From the NCBI RefSeq assembly GCF_030345715.1, contig NZ_JAUASX010000028.1, forward strand, positions 1-46,985: a stretch of 46,985 nucleotides of DNA. Direction: 5' to 3'. Of this stretch, positions 8,014 to 16,265 are shown one piece after another (the stretch's first letter is position 1; each line of letters begins with the position of its first letter). The stretch comes from Solimonas sp. SE-A11 (lineage in GTDB: Bacteria > Pseudomonadota > Gammaproteobacteria > Nevskiales > Nevskiaceae). The position numbers and the translations under genes were made by a program. A model generated the notes under the pieces. That model had not been told where the DNA came from and did no database searches. It worked only from the letters and a program-made list of their open reading frames with translations.

Positions 8014-8496
8014 CTAGATTGGGTAGATGATCGCGTTGGGGATCATTTCGCTGTCGTAAATGCAGAAGCGCGACGCGAACTTCAGCGCACCATCTACCCT
8101 CACCACTTCGTCCAGATAACGGCCGACATTGAACACCGTGCTGATTTCCCCAAGCTTGGTACGGAACACCGCGTAGTTCGCCTCCAGGAACCAGCGCCCG
8201 CGATCCACCGCCAGGACGCGCGGCAAGCTCACGACATGCCGTTGGTAGTAGGGGTCATGGAACAGGGTCTCGCGGATTCCGTAGACGCGATCCTGCAGCA
8301 TGCCCTTGCTATGGAAATGCAGCGTCGCCAGCGGCAGCCCACGCTCATGGTTTTCGCGCGGCTGGAGCTTGTAGACGCAATCCTCGGTGAAGAACTCCGG
8401 CCAGCCGTCCCAGTTGCCCGCATCGACGGTGGCCGTATACTCGGCGTAGAGCTGCAAAAGCTCGGTGTACACCAGCGGTTCGAGTGCCTGATTCAT
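8014..8496 (-). CDS. nagH: Salicylate 5-hydroxylase small (beta) oxygenase subunit
   Basis: A 160-residue NTF2/SnoaL-fold protein of the aromatic-ring-hydroxylating oxygenase beta-subunit family: an N-terminal helix (LLQLYAEYTATVDAGNWDGW), the FFTEDCVYKLQPREN strand, and C-terminal strands with SRFCIYDSEMIPN. Beta subunits are structural partners in alpha3-beta3 oxygenases. It overlaps the alpha-subunit stop by 4 bases, so the pair is translationally coupled. Assignment to salicylate 5-hydroxylase rests on the adjacent large subunit and the gentisate genes. Confidence 0.85.
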   Translation of the reverse strand: MNQALEPLVYTELLQLYAEYTATVDAGNWDGWPEFFTEDCVYKLQPRENHERGLPLATLHFHSKGMLQDRVYGIRETLFHDPYYQRHVVSLPRVLAVDRGRWFLEANYAVFRTKLGEISTVFNVGRYLDEVVRVDGALKFASRFCIYDSEMIPNAIIYPI

Positions 8497-9755
8497 ACGC
8501 CCATCACCCGCCGCCAGTATTGATACATGCCCCGAATCAGTGTCTCCGAGGCGATGTTGGTTGCCTCTTCGCTATCGTGCCCACCCATTTCCAGCAGGCA
8601 TTGCTGGTCTGGCTTTTCCTGGAACCCCATCTGCGAGAACTCGATGACCTCGCCGTCGTCCGCGGAAACATAGCCGGACGGGCCGAACAGGTTGGCTTGC
8701 AGCAAGCGCCGCTGGATCATCTCGTCGCTGTCGTCTTCGAAGGCGAAGTGAGTCCACACGAAATCAAACACGCCAGGCCCGCGCGGTTGGATATGCCGCA
8801 TCGAGAGACTATTGACCTGCTGCTGAATGATCAGGCTCGGAAACAGCGTCAACATCACCGCGGTCGGACCCTTCCACCATTCCTCTGGCACGATGTCGAG
8901 TTGGCGCGGGTCGCGCAGGCTCATGTCGGCTTTGTAGCTGGTCACGCCGGAGACGACGTCCCCGGCCGGCTTGCCGACGCTGCGCACGCCGATCATCGCG
9001 GCATGGCGCTTGTGCGGGTCCATCTTCAGTGAGGTCTTGCTGTCGGCGCGCCACAAGCCGAAGGTCACGAACCAGCTATGCAACAGGCCCGGATGATAGG
9101 GATCCTTGATGTTTTCCTGCATCAGCTTCCAGTTTCCCGGGATTCGTTGCCGGTTGTAGCCCAGTATCTTCAGCTTGCGGCCGTCGAAAACGCGGTCGAA
9201 GTAGGACAGGATCGTCGGACCGAGGTAGTCCTCAAAGGACTCCAGCGAGTGGTCGAAGCTGGCAAACACCACGCCGCCGCGCACCGCGACCTTGAGCGAG
9301 GTCAGGCCGCGGCCCTCCATCTGGAAATCAGCCGGCATGCCGCCATTGAGCTGACCGTCCTGGCGGATACCTCGGCGATAGGGAATGCCGCGCAACTTGC
9401 CCTCAAGATCGTAGGCCCACTGATGGTAGGGGCAGACGAATTCCTTGCGGTTACCCTGGCGCTCGCGGCAGAACTGCGCGCCGCGATGGGCGCAGACGTT
9501 CTCCAGCACCCGCACGCCGCCGTCCTGGGTGCGCACCATGATGACCGAACGCTCTCCGACAACCGAGCGGCGGAAGTCGCCCGGGTGCGGGATCTCGGCC
9601 TCCAGGCCGATATAGCACCAGTGACCGGCGTAGTAGAAGCGCTCGAGTTCGCGTCGATAGGTATCCGGATCCGTGTAGACCCAATAGGGCACGCGGTGCA
9701 CCCCGTCGCCCGGCCAACCCGGCGACGAAGGGAGAGTGATGGGGGCGTCGTTCAT
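8493..9755 (-). CDS. nagG: Salicylate 5-hydroxylase large (alpha) Rieske subunit
   Basis: A 420-residue Rieske non-heme iron oxygenase alpha subunit. The Rieske cluster ligands are C88/H90 (ENVCAHRG) and C108/H111 (FVCPYHQW). The mononuclear iron ligands are H221 and H226 with bridging D218 (NIKDPYHPGLLHSW). The pattern resembles NagG of the Ralstonia U2 nag operon, which hydroxylates salicylate at C5 to give gentisate. Gentisate 1,2-dioxygenase lies two genes upstream, which supports that product. Other salicylate- or anthranilate-type hydroxylases cannot be excluded by sequence alone. The ATG at 9755 follows an AGGAGA site. Confidence 0.85.
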   Translation of the reverse strand: MNDAPITLPSSPGWPGDGVHRVPYWVYTDPDTYRRELERFYYAGHWCYIGLEAEIPHPGDFRRSVVGERSVIMVRTQDGGVRVLENVCAHRGAQFCRERQGNRKEFVCPYHQWAYDLEGKLRGIPYRRGIRQDGQLNGGMPADFQMEGRGLTSLKVAVRGGVVFASFDHSLESFEDYLGPTILSYFDRVFDGRKLKILGYNRQRIPGNWKLMQENIKDPYHPGLLHSWFVTFGLWRADSKTSLKMDPHKRHAAMIGVRSVGKPAGDVVSGVTSYKADMSLRDPRQLDIVPEEWWKGPTAVMLTLFPSLIIQQQVNSLSMRHIQPRGPGVFDFVWTHFAFEDDSDEMIQRRLLQANLFGPSGYVSADDGEVIEFSQMGFQEKPDQQCLLEMGGHDSEEATNIASETLIRGMYQYWRRVMGV

Positions 9756-9773
9756 GGCGGTTCTCCTGAGCGG

Positions 9774-10469
9774 TCAGCCCGCCACGCGTACCTGGATTTC
9801 GCCTAGACCATCGATCCGTCCCAGCATCAGGTCGCCGGCGACCACCGCGCCGACGCCTTCCGGCGTGCCGGTCATGATCAGATCGCCCGGTTGCAGGGTC
9901 TCGAACTGCGACAAGAAGGCGATGCACTCCGGCACGCTCCAGATGAGCTTGGCGATATCCGAAGCCTGGCGCGGCTGGCCATTGACAGCGACCGATATGG
10001 AAGCGGATTTCGGATGGCCCACGTCGGCGACCCGACGGATCGCGCCGATCGGCGCAGACTGCGAAAAAGATTTGCCGAACTCCCAGGGGCGCCCCTTGTC
10101 GCGAGCCTCCAGCTGCAGGTCACGGCGCGTCATGTCCAGGCCCACGGCGTAGCCGTAGACCAGCGACTCGGCCTCGTCCTGCGACACCGCCCTGCCCTGC
10201 CGGCCGATCGCCACCACCAGCTCGATCTCATGATGGAAGTTGCCGGTCATCGGCGGATACGGAATCTCCGCGGTCTGACCGTTGACGACCACGATCGCGG
10301 AGGCGGGTTTCATGAAGAAGAACGGCGGCTCGCGCTCGTCCTGGCCCATTTCACGGGCATGGGCCGCGTAGTTGCGGCCGACGCAGAAAATGCGATTGAC
10401 CGGAAACTGTTCGTCGCTGCCGGCCACCGGCAGCACATAGCCCGGCGCGGGCGAAAATGTGTACTTCAC
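9774..10469 (-). CDS. nagK: Fumarylpyruvate hydrolase (FAH family)
   Basis: A 231-residue fumarylacetoacetate-hydrolase-fold enzyme with the core elements FCVGRNYAAHAREMG, PPFFFMKPASAIV, the metal-binding HHEIELVVAIG and GYAVGLDMTRRD, GKSFSQSAPIG, and the C-terminal GDLIMTGTPEGVG. In the gentisate pathway it cleaves fumarylpyruvate to fumarate and pyruvate. I place the start at GTG 10469, six bases after a GAGGAG site; a TTG one codon upstream is the alternative. It lies between gentisate dioxygenase (46-base gap) and the hydroxylase large subunit. Confidence 0.88.
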   Translation of the reverse strand: MKYTFSPAPGYVLPVAGSDEQFPVNRIFCVGRNYAAHAREMGQDEREPPFFFMKPASAIVVVNGQTAEIPYPPMTGNFHHEIELVVAIGRQGRAVSQDEAESLVYGYAVGLDMTRRDLQLEARDKGRPWEFGKSFSQSAPIGAIRRVADVGHPKSASISVAVNGQPRQASDIAKLIWSVPECIAFLSQFETLQPGDLIMTGTPEGVGAVVAGDLMLGRIDGLGEIQVRVAG

Positions 10470-10518
10470 CAAACTCTCCTCGAGTACTGTGATTCGGGTT
10501 GTGAACCTGGATGTGTAA

Positions 10519-11568
10519 TCAGGCCTTTTGCTCGCGCCATAGACCCAGTAGTCGCTGGACCGGGCGGTCGGAATAGCTGAACAGGATGGTTTCGCAAGTC
10601 ACTTGGAGGCGCAGTTCATTCCAGGAGGGCACGACGAACACGTCGTTCTCGCCAAAGCGCAGTTCGGTCTCGCCGATGCGCGCCACACCGCCGCCCTGCA
10701 GGCAGATAAAGATGCTGCTGTCGGTACTGCGGCAACCGCGGGTCTCGAAGCCGGCGGGTAGCAATTGAGCCGCCGCGCCGATCGTCGGCATCGGGGAACC
10801 TCCAGTGGCCGGGTTGACGTAGCGAAGCTTGTAGCCGTGATGCGGATCGATGTCGCCTGATGCGATCCCACGCAGCGCCTCTCGCGTCCGGGCGTAGGGA
10901 TAGACGAAGACCTTGGTCGGATCCTGGCGCTGCGGCTCGAAATCCACCGGCAGCATGTTGTACCCGTAGCGCGCGAGTGCATCGCCCTCGCGCCGTATCA
11001 CCGCTTGCTCGTCTTGCGCGCTCTTTTCAGCGAAGCCGGCGTCGAGCAGTTGCACGATCGGGATGTCGAGGCCATCGAGCCAGATCACCGGCTGCGTGCC
11101 GGAGTTTCCGTGATCGTGGAACGTCCAGGCCGGGGTGATGATGAAATCACCGCGGCGCATCGTCGTGCGCTCGCCGTCGACTGCGGTGTAGGCGCCCTCG
11201 CCTTCCAGTACCAGGCGCAGCGCCGACTGCGTATGACGATGTGCCGGCGCGACTTCACCCGGCAGGATCAGCTGCAGGCCGGCATAGAGACTCTGAGTGA
11301 TGCGCGACTGCCCCCGCAATCCGGGATTCTCCAGCACCAGCACCCGGCGCTCGGCCTCGTGCGCGCTGATCAACCCGCCGGCTTCAAGCAGGTAGTCGCG
11401 GGCCTGGTTGTAGCGCCACAGTGCCGCCTGTGCCGGGCTTCTCGGCGTCGGCGGCACCAACGTCCCTAGCACTTCCCAGAGCGGCGTGAGGTGGTGGCGG
11501 TCGATGCGTTCGTAGTACTCGCGGCGGGCATCGAGGCCAGCGGGGTCGATCATGGCAGCGGAGGTCAT
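10519..11568 (-). CDS. nagI: Gentisate 1,2-dioxygenase
   Basis: A 349-residue bicupin. The N-terminal cupin carries iron ligands H110 and H112 (VAPAHRHTQSALRLVLEG) and H151 (TPAWTFHDHGN). The second cupin (IFICLQGGGVARIGE ... ENDVFVVPSWNELRL) is degenerate, as in this family. The enzyme opens gentisate between C1 and C2 with O2 to give maleylpyruvate. The ATG at 11568 lies 10 bases after the reductase stop; an alternative ATG at 11553 is less favoured. Length and motifs are normal. It connects the salicylate 5-hydroxylase with the isomerase and hydrolase of the same operon. Confidence 0.93.
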   Translation of the reverse strand: MTSAAMIDPAGLDARREYYERIDRHHLTPLWEVLGTLVPPTPRSPAQAALWRYNQARDYLLEAGGLISAHEAERRVLVLENPGLRGQSRITQSLYAGLQLILPGEVAPAHRHTQSALRLVLEGEGAYTAVDGERTTMRRGDFIITPAWTFHDHGNSGTQPVIWLDGLDIPIVQLLDAGFAEKSAQDEQAVIRREGDALARYGYNMLPVDFEPQRQDPTKVFVYPYARTREALRGIASGDIDPHHGYKLRYVNPATGGSPMPTIGAAAQLLPAGFETRGCRSTDSSIFICLQGGGVARIGETELRFGENDVFVVPSWNELRLQVTCETILFSYSDRPVQRLLGLWREQKA

Positions 11569-11578
11569 GGGAGCCTGG

Positions 11579-12562
11579 CTAGTTTCCGGTGATGTGAAAG
11601 GGTTCGGCGTAGATGCTCTGTTCCGCCATCTGCTTCTCCCGCAGCGTACGCACCGTGGCGTCCACCGCGTGCGGCGATCCAAAAACGTAGCCGCGCCAGC
11701 CCGCAAGGCTGGGGAAATCAGCTGCGATCGCGCTTGTCAGCAGGCCACGCCTCATGCCACGGTCGAGGGCTCCGGTGGCGACCACGGTGTGTGTGCACGC
11801 CGCCGGCAACTGCTCCAGAACCTGCGCCAGTTCGTCCTGGCCATAGACGTCTTCCCGACAGGTGAACCCCAAGTAGATCTGCAGCGGATTCTTCATTCCT
11901 GCGGCGGCAATGCCGCGCAGGATCGACAGCGTCGGTGCCAGGCCTGTGCCGGCACCCACACAGAGGATGGGATCTTCATTGCGAGATCGCAGGAAGGTGA
12001 TTCCCAGAGGCCCACGCAGCTTGAGCACGTCGCCGGGCTTGAGCTCTCCGGAAAGGCGGGCGGAAGCACGGCCCCCTGGATGGAGACGCGCGTGGAACTC
12101 CAGTTCGTTTCCCGGCAATCCACACATCGAGTACGGACGGGCAAGGCCGCGCTCGAATTCCAGCTCGACGTACTGCCCTGGGGAAAATGACAGCGGCAAC
12201 TGTGGCCGCACCCTCAGCCGCAGGGTGTCGCGGGACAGAGGCGCCACCGCCACCACCTCGGCCTTCATCGTGCGCGCCGGGTGAACTACCACCTCTTCCG
12301 GCGCAGGAATCTCGATCACACAGTCTTCGGTCAGCACGCTCTGGCAGGCCAGCACGCAGGACCACCCCGGAACCGGCGACGGACGCATCTGCCGCGCCGT
12401 CCCCACGACTTTGCCGCGCAGGAGCCGGCAGCGACAGACGCCGCAGCGTCCGTCCTTGCAGCTGTGCGAGATAGGAACCTGGTTGCCCAATAGCGCGTCC
12501 AGCAGGGTCTCCCCCGCCTGTACTTCCAGGACACGCCCGCTGGGTCGCACCACCAGTTCCAC
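11579..12562 (-). CDS. Ferredoxin-type oxygenase reductase (NagAa-like), lower operon
   Basis: A 327-residue reductase. The N-terminal plant-type [2Fe-2S] domain has C35, C40, C43 and C73 (SHSCKDGRCGVCRC ... LACQS), followed by the FAD-binding RPYSMCG and the NAD-binding GAGTGLAP. It passes electrons from NAD(P)H to a Rieske ferredoxin or oxygenase. It is the first gene of the operon containing salicylate 5-hydroxylase, so that is its likely partner. The start is a GTG at 12562 preceded by GAGGAGAG; the longer open frame upstream would cross the divergent promoter. The second reductase at 17863 is a different sequence. Confidence 0.88.
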   Translation of the reverse strand: MELVVRPSGRVLEVQAGETLLDALLGNQVPISHSCKDGRCGVCRCRLLRGKVVGTARQMRPSPVPGWSCVLACQSVLTEDCVIEIPAPEEVVVHPARTMKAEVVAVAPLSRDTLRLRVRPQLPLSFSPGQYVELEFERGLARPYSMCGLPGNELEFHARLHPGGRASARLSGELKPGDVLKLRGPLGITFLRSRNEDPILCVGAGTGLAPTLSILRGIAAAGMKNPLQIYLGFTCREDVYGQDELAQVLEQLPAACTHTVVATGALDRGMRRGLLTSAIAADFPSLAGWRGYVFGSPHAVDATVRTLREKQMAEQSIYAEPFHITGN

Positions 12563-12716
12563 CCTCGCTCTCCTCTGATCCACTTCGATTGCAGAATCGG
12601 AGATGCCCCACCATAAGTAAATCGTATAGGGTGAATGATGCCGTTCACTCTCGTGAATGTTGCGCCCGGAGGATCGCGGGCTAGTCTGCGCACTCCGACA
12701 TCGACAGGGATCAACG
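12563..12716. promoter_or_regulatory. Divergent promoter region with palindromic LysR-type box
   Basis: The 154-base gap separates the lower operon (minus) from the CoA-transferase/lyase pair (plus). It contains TTCA-CTCTCG-TGAA (12644-12657), an exact inverted repeat TTCAC-N4-GTGAA, and a further GTGAA half-site at 12631-12635. NahR sites are recalled as TTCA-N6-TGAT-like, and the adjacent LysR protein is NahR-like, so this is a candidate salicylate-responsive site. Promoter -10/-35 boxes were not assigned. Confidence 0.55.
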
Positions 12717-13925
12717 ATGAGCAGCGACGCACGTACCGACCCGCCGCCTCTGACAGGACTCAAGGTTCTCGAATTAGGACAGCTGATAGGCGGTCCCTTC
12801 GCCGGCAAGGTCCTCGGCGACTTCGGCGCCGAAGTAATCAAGATCGAGCCGCCGGGACAGGGCGACCCGCTACGCAACTGGCGCCTGCTTCGCAACGGCA
12901 CCTCGGTCTGGTGGCAGATACAGTCGCGCAACAAACGTTCGGTGACGCTGGACCTGCGCCAGCCCGAGGCGCAGGACATCGCGCGACGGCTCGCGGCAGA
13001 GGCCGACGTGTTGATCGAGAATTTCCGCCCCGGCGTGCTGGAGGACTGGGGGCTGGGATGGAAGGAGCTGTCGGCGCTAAACCCGGGCCTTGTGATGCTG
13101 CGCATCTCCGGTTATGGCCAGACCGGTCCTTACCGCGACCGTCCCGGCTTTGGCGTCATCGGCGAAGCCATGGGCGGCCTGCGCCACCTCAGCGGCGAGC
13201 CGGGACGCCTGCCGGTTCGGGTTGGCGTCAGCATCGGCGATACCCTGGCCGCTCTGCACGGTGCGATCGGCATACTGCTGGCGCTGTATCACCGCAAGGT
13301 CAACGGTGGGGCCGGCCAGGTGATCGACGTGGCGCTGTACGAGGCCGTGTTCAACTGCATGGAGAGCCTGCTATCGGAGTACAGCGCCGCCGGCGTCATA
13401 CGTGAACCAGCGGGCAGCGCGCTGCCGGGTATCGCACCCAGCAACGCCTACCCCTGTAGCGACGGCCACGTCCTGATCGCCGGCAACGGCGACAGCATCT
13501 TCAGGCGGCTGATGGAGACGATCGGCCGCCACGACCTGGCACAGGACACGGCACTAGCCGACAACGAAGGCCGTGTTGCCCGCGCCGCGCAGCTCGATGA
13601 AGCGATCGGCGCCTGGACCCGGCTACGCCGCGTCGAGGAGGTACTGGGGGCACTGCAGGCCGAACGCGTGCCCTGCGGCCGGGTCTACTCCGCCCGAGAC
13701 ATCGCCGAGGACCCGCAATACCGTGCACGCGGCATGATACAGACCGTGACCACGCGGGAGGGCGACATGCTGGAAGTTCCGGGCATCATCCCCCAGCTGT
13801 CGCTAAGTCCTGGCGGAATTCGCCACCCCGCGCCGCGGCTAGGTGAGGACACCGAGGCCGTGCTGGCCAGCCTTGGGATCGAGGGCGAGCGCCTTTCTGC
13901 CTTGCGCGGGGCGCGCATCGTATGA
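12717..13925 (+). CDS. Class III (CaiB/BaiF) CoA-transferase
   Basis: A 402-residue family III CoA-transferase. It has the N-terminal LTGLKVLELGQLIGGPFAGK, LGDFGAEVIKIEPPGQGDPL, the NKRSVTLDLRQPE strand, and DVLIENFRPGVLEDWGLGW, all conserved in the family, and ends with PRLGEDTEAVLASLG. Such enzymes move CoA between carboxylic acids (formyl/oxalate, carnitine, succinyl/citramalate). Overlap by ATGA with an HMG-CoA-lyase-like gene suggests the pair activates a hydroxy-diacid and then cleaves its CoA ester. A succinyl-CoA:citramalate-type transferase is my best guess; the acid substrate is inferred. The ATG at 12717 has an AGGGAT-type site; an upstream frame from 12657 exists. Confidence 0.88.
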   Translation: MSSDARTDPPPLTGLKVLELGQLIGGPFAGKVLGDFGAEVIKIEPPGQGDPLRNWRLLRNGTSVWWQIQSRNKRSVTLDLRQPEAQDIARRLAAEADVLIENFRPGVLEDWGLGWKELSALNPGLVMLRISGYGQTGPYRDRPGFGVIGEAMGGLRHLSGEPGRLPVRVGVSIGDTLAALHGAIGILLALYHRKVNGGAGQVIDVALYEAVFNCMESLLSEYSAAGVIREPAGSALPGIAPSNAYPCSDGHVLIAGNGDSIFRRLMETIGRHDLAQDTALADNEGRVARAAQLDEAIGAWTRLRRVEEVLGALQAERVPCGRVYSARDIAEDPQYRARGMIQTVTTREGDMLEVPGIIPQLSLSPGGIRHPAPRLGEDTEAVLASLGIEGERLSALRGARIV

Positions 13926-14863
13926 CCCATGCAATGAATCCGCGTCCCCGCATCCACCTCACCGAGGTCGCCCCGCGCGACGGCCTGCAGGCCGAAGCCT
14001 GCTTTGTGCCCAGTGCCGACAAGATCGCGCTGATCGACATGCTGTCGCGCAGCGGCCTGGCCAAGATCGAAGTCACGTCCTTCGTATCGCCCCAGGCCAT
14101 CCCGGCGCTGGCCGATGCGGACGCCGTGCTCGGCACGATCCATCGCGCGCCGGAGATCATCTACACGGTCCTGGTGCCGAACCTGCGGGGCGCCGAACGC
14201 GCACTGCCATTGCGGCCGGACGAATTCAACCTGGTGATGTCGGTCAGTGAGAGTCACAACCGTGCCAACCTGCGCCGCAGCTGCGAAGAGTCCTTCAGCG
14301 CCTTGCGCGAGGTCGTCGCCCTGGCACGCACGGCCGGCATCGCCATCAACGTCTCGCTATCCACCGCCTTCGGCTGTCCTTACGAAGGTGAGGTCGCTCA
14401 GGCACGTGTGCTCGACTGGGCATGGCAGTTCTTCGATCTCGGCGTGGACAGCATTGCGCTCTGCGATACCACCGGAATGGCCTACCCCGCCCAGGTTTCC
14501 ACGATCAGCGCCGCCTGGGCGCGACGATGGCCGCTGGAGACGCTGACACTGCACTTCCACAACACCCGCGGCATGGGCCTGGCCAACGTGCTGGCCGGCG
14601 CAGCTGCAGGCGTCAGGCGCTTCGACGCTTCGCTGGGCGGATTGGGCGGCTGCCCGTATGCGCCGGGTGCCACAGGAAATGTCTGCACCGAGGACGTCGC
14701 GCACATGCTGGAGTTGCAGGGCTACGACTGCGGCATCGACATCGACATCCTGCTCGCCGCTTCCGAGAGGCTGCAGAAGCTGGTCGGCCACGAAGTCCCC
14801 GGTCAAATCCTCAAGGCCGGGCGGCGCCTGGAACGGCGCCCCGCGGCCATCGTCAAACGGTAA
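13922..14863 (+). CDS. HMG-CoA lyase-like (DRE-TIM) acyl-CoA lyase
   Basis: A 313-residue TIM-barrel lyase with the catalytic EVAPRDGLQAE loop, KIEVTSFVSPQAIPALADAD, the metal-binding HFHNTRGMGLAN and the family signature GLGGCPYAPGATGN. HMG-CoA lyases yield acetyl-CoA plus a keto acid; relatives cleave citramalyl-CoA to acetyl-CoA and pyruvate. The second role fits the coupled CoA-transferase better than leucine catabolism, because no other leucine-pathway genes are present. It overlaps the transferase by 4 bases, and its last 11 bases overlap the convergent LysR gene. Confidence 0.85.
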   Translation: MTHAMNPRPRIHLTEVAPRDGLQAEACFVPSADKIALIDMLSRSGLAKIEVTSFVSPQAIPALADADAVLGTIHRAPEIIYTVLVPNLRGAERALPLRPDEFNLVMSVSESHNRANLRRSCEESFSALREVVALARTAGIAINVSLSTAFGCPYEGEVAQARVLDWAWQFFDLGVDSIALCDTTGMAYPAQVSTISAAWARRWPLETLTLHFHNTRGMGLANVLAGAAAGVRRFDASLGGLGGCPYAPGATGNVCTEDVAHMLELQGYDCGIDIDILLAASERLQKLVGHEVPGQILKAGRRLERRPAAIVKR

Positions 14864-15758
14864 ACAGTTCGAACAGCAATCGCCGCAGCCACTGGTTGGC
14901 CGGGTCGCGATGCAGCTTGGCATGCCAAAACAAGTCGATGGAGTGATCCGGCAGTTTGACCGGATGCGGCACGCATGTGAGCTTGAAGGGACCTTCGAGG
15001 CGTTTCGCGAGCCGCTCCGGCAGGGTCGCGATCAGGTCGGTTTCCTGCAGGATATGGCCCATCGCCACGAAATGCGGCACTGACAACTGTATCCTGCGCT
15101 CGGCGCCCTTGCGGTCAATCAGCTTGTCCACTTCTCCGTGACCGGTGCCATGGAGCACCACCACGGCGTGTTTCGCCGAGTAGAAATCTTCCTTGCTGAC
15201 GATCTTGCGCTTGGCCAGCGGATGCTGGTTGCGGAACACGCAGACGAAGCGCTGACGAAACAGGCGCTGGCGGAAGAAGCTGCCCTGCAGCTGCGGCAGC
15301 AGGCCGATCGCAAAATCCGCGCGGCCGCTCTCCATGTCGTCCTTCAGGTTTGCCGGGTTGTGGCGGATCGTCGACAGGGTGACGCCCGGCGCCATCTCCG
15401 CGAGCCGGTTCAGCAGCGGCGGAAGGAAATAGATCTCGCCGATGTCGGTCGCCGCAATGGTGAAGCTGCGCGTGCTGGTCGCCGGTTCGAACACACTCTC
15501 CTGGCTCAGCGCGCTCTTGATCGTATCGATCGCGTAGGCGATCGGTTCGGCCAGCTGCAGCGCACGAGGCGTGGGTTCCATGCCGTGAGAGGTACGAAGG
15601 AACAGGTCATCGTTGAGCAGCTTGCGCAGGCGGTTAAGCGCGTTGCTCACCGCTGGCTGCGAGACCCCCAGGCTTTCGGCGACGCGCGACACGCGCCGCT
15701 CGATTACCAGCTGGTTGAACACAAGCAATAAGTTTAGGTCGACTTTATTCAGATCCAT
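14853..15758 (-). CDS. NahR/NagR-like LysR-family regulator
   Basis: A 301-residue LysR protein resembling NahR along its whole length: DLNLLLVFNQLVIERRVSRV, QPAVSNALNRLRKLLNDDLF, HGMEPTPRAL in the HTH region, then FTIAATDIGEIYFLPPLLNR, HGTGHGEVD, and the C-terminal DHSIDLFWHAKLHRD. NahR and NagR activate naphthalene/salicylate operons on binding salicylate, which fits the pathway here. The ATG at 15758 follows GGAGG. It is divergent from the ferredoxin/ALDH/reductase operon and converges with the lyase gene. I infer that it controls both modules through the TTCA-N6-TGA sites. Confidence 0.9.
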   Translation of the reverse strand: MDLNKVDLNLLLVFNQLVIERRVSRVAESLGVSQPAVSNALNRLRKLLNDDLFLRTSHGMEPTPRALQLAEPIAYAIDTIKSALSQESVFEPATSTRSFTIAATDIGEIYFLPPLLNRLAEMAPGVTLSTIRHNPANLKDDMESGRADFAIGLLPQLQGSFFRQRLFRQRFVCVFRNQHPLAKRKIVSKEDFYSAKHAVVVLHGTGHGEVDKLIDRKGAERRIQLSVPHFVAMGHILQETDLIATLPERLAKRLEGPFKLTCVPHPVKLPDHSIDLFWHAKLHRDPANQWLRRLLFELFTV

Positions 15759-15910
15759 GGCGCCTCCATTTGAACCTGACGCGCGCTGGCCCGACATTCA
15801 GCGGAGTGATGAGGTTCATTACTCTCATTCTATTGAATGATGCTCTGCCGTTCACGATCCTTTGGCAACAGCTGACAGACCAACGGTCGAGAATCGGAGA
15901 GCGCACTTCA
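15759..15910. promoter_or_regulatory. LysR/ferredoxin divergent promoter with NahR-like box
   Basis: This 152-base gap between the regulator and the Rieske ferredoxin gene contains CTCA-TTCTAT-TGAA at 15824-15837 (minus strand TTCA-N6-TGAG). It also holds the inverted repeat CATTC-N4-GAATG (15826-15839) and extra TTCA half-sites at 15797 and 15815. The arrangement resembles the element at 12644-12657. Autorepression plus activation of the divergent operon is the usual LysR arrangement (inference). Confidence 0.55.
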
Positions 15911-16231
15911 ATGACAAGAAAAATACGGCTTTGTAGCAGGGCCGACGTCCCCGCTGCCGGCATGTTGCCCCTGGACATCGCCGGCCTTCCGCCGGTTGCC
16001 GCCTTCGACGTCGGCGGCGAAATCTACGTCACCAGCAACGTCTGCACGCACAACGTCGCCCTGCTGAGCGACGGCTTCTTCGAGGGCGACACCATCGAGT
16101 GCCCCCTCCACGGCGGTTGCTTCAACGTAAGGACCGGTGAGGCCACGCAGTTCCCCTGTGAAGTGCCGCTGCAGACCTACCCGGTGATCGTCGAGGGCGG
16201 CGATCTCTATACCGAAATCAAGGATCACTGA
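15911..16231 (+). CDS. nahAb: Rieske-type [2Fe-2S] ferredoxin of ring-hydroxylating dioxygenase
   Basis: A 106-residue Rieske ferredoxin, the normal size. Cluster ligands are C45/H47 (SNVCTHNVALL) and C64/H67 (IECPLHGGCFN), with the 16-residue spacing of the family. It carries electrons from a reductase to the terminal oxygenase. It is the only Rieske ferredoxin in the window, so it may serve both the NahAcAd-type dioxygenase and salicylate 5-hydroxylase, as NagAb does in strain U2. The ATG at 15911 was preferred to a start at 15770, which would extend through the promoter. First gene of a plus-strand operon. Confidence 0.92.
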   Translation: MTRKIRLCSRADVPAAGMLPLDIAGLPPVAAFDVGGEIYVTSNVCTHNVALLSDGFFEGDTIECPLHGGCFNVRTGEATQFPCEVPLQTYPVIVEGGDLYTEIKDH

Positions 16232-16265
16232 CGGACAAGCCGCCAGTCGAACGAGGAGACCAGAA

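Noticed and set aside
10472-10472. TTG as the start of fumarylpyruvate hydrolase
   Set aside because: The adjacent GTG at 10469 has better spacing from the GAGGAG site.
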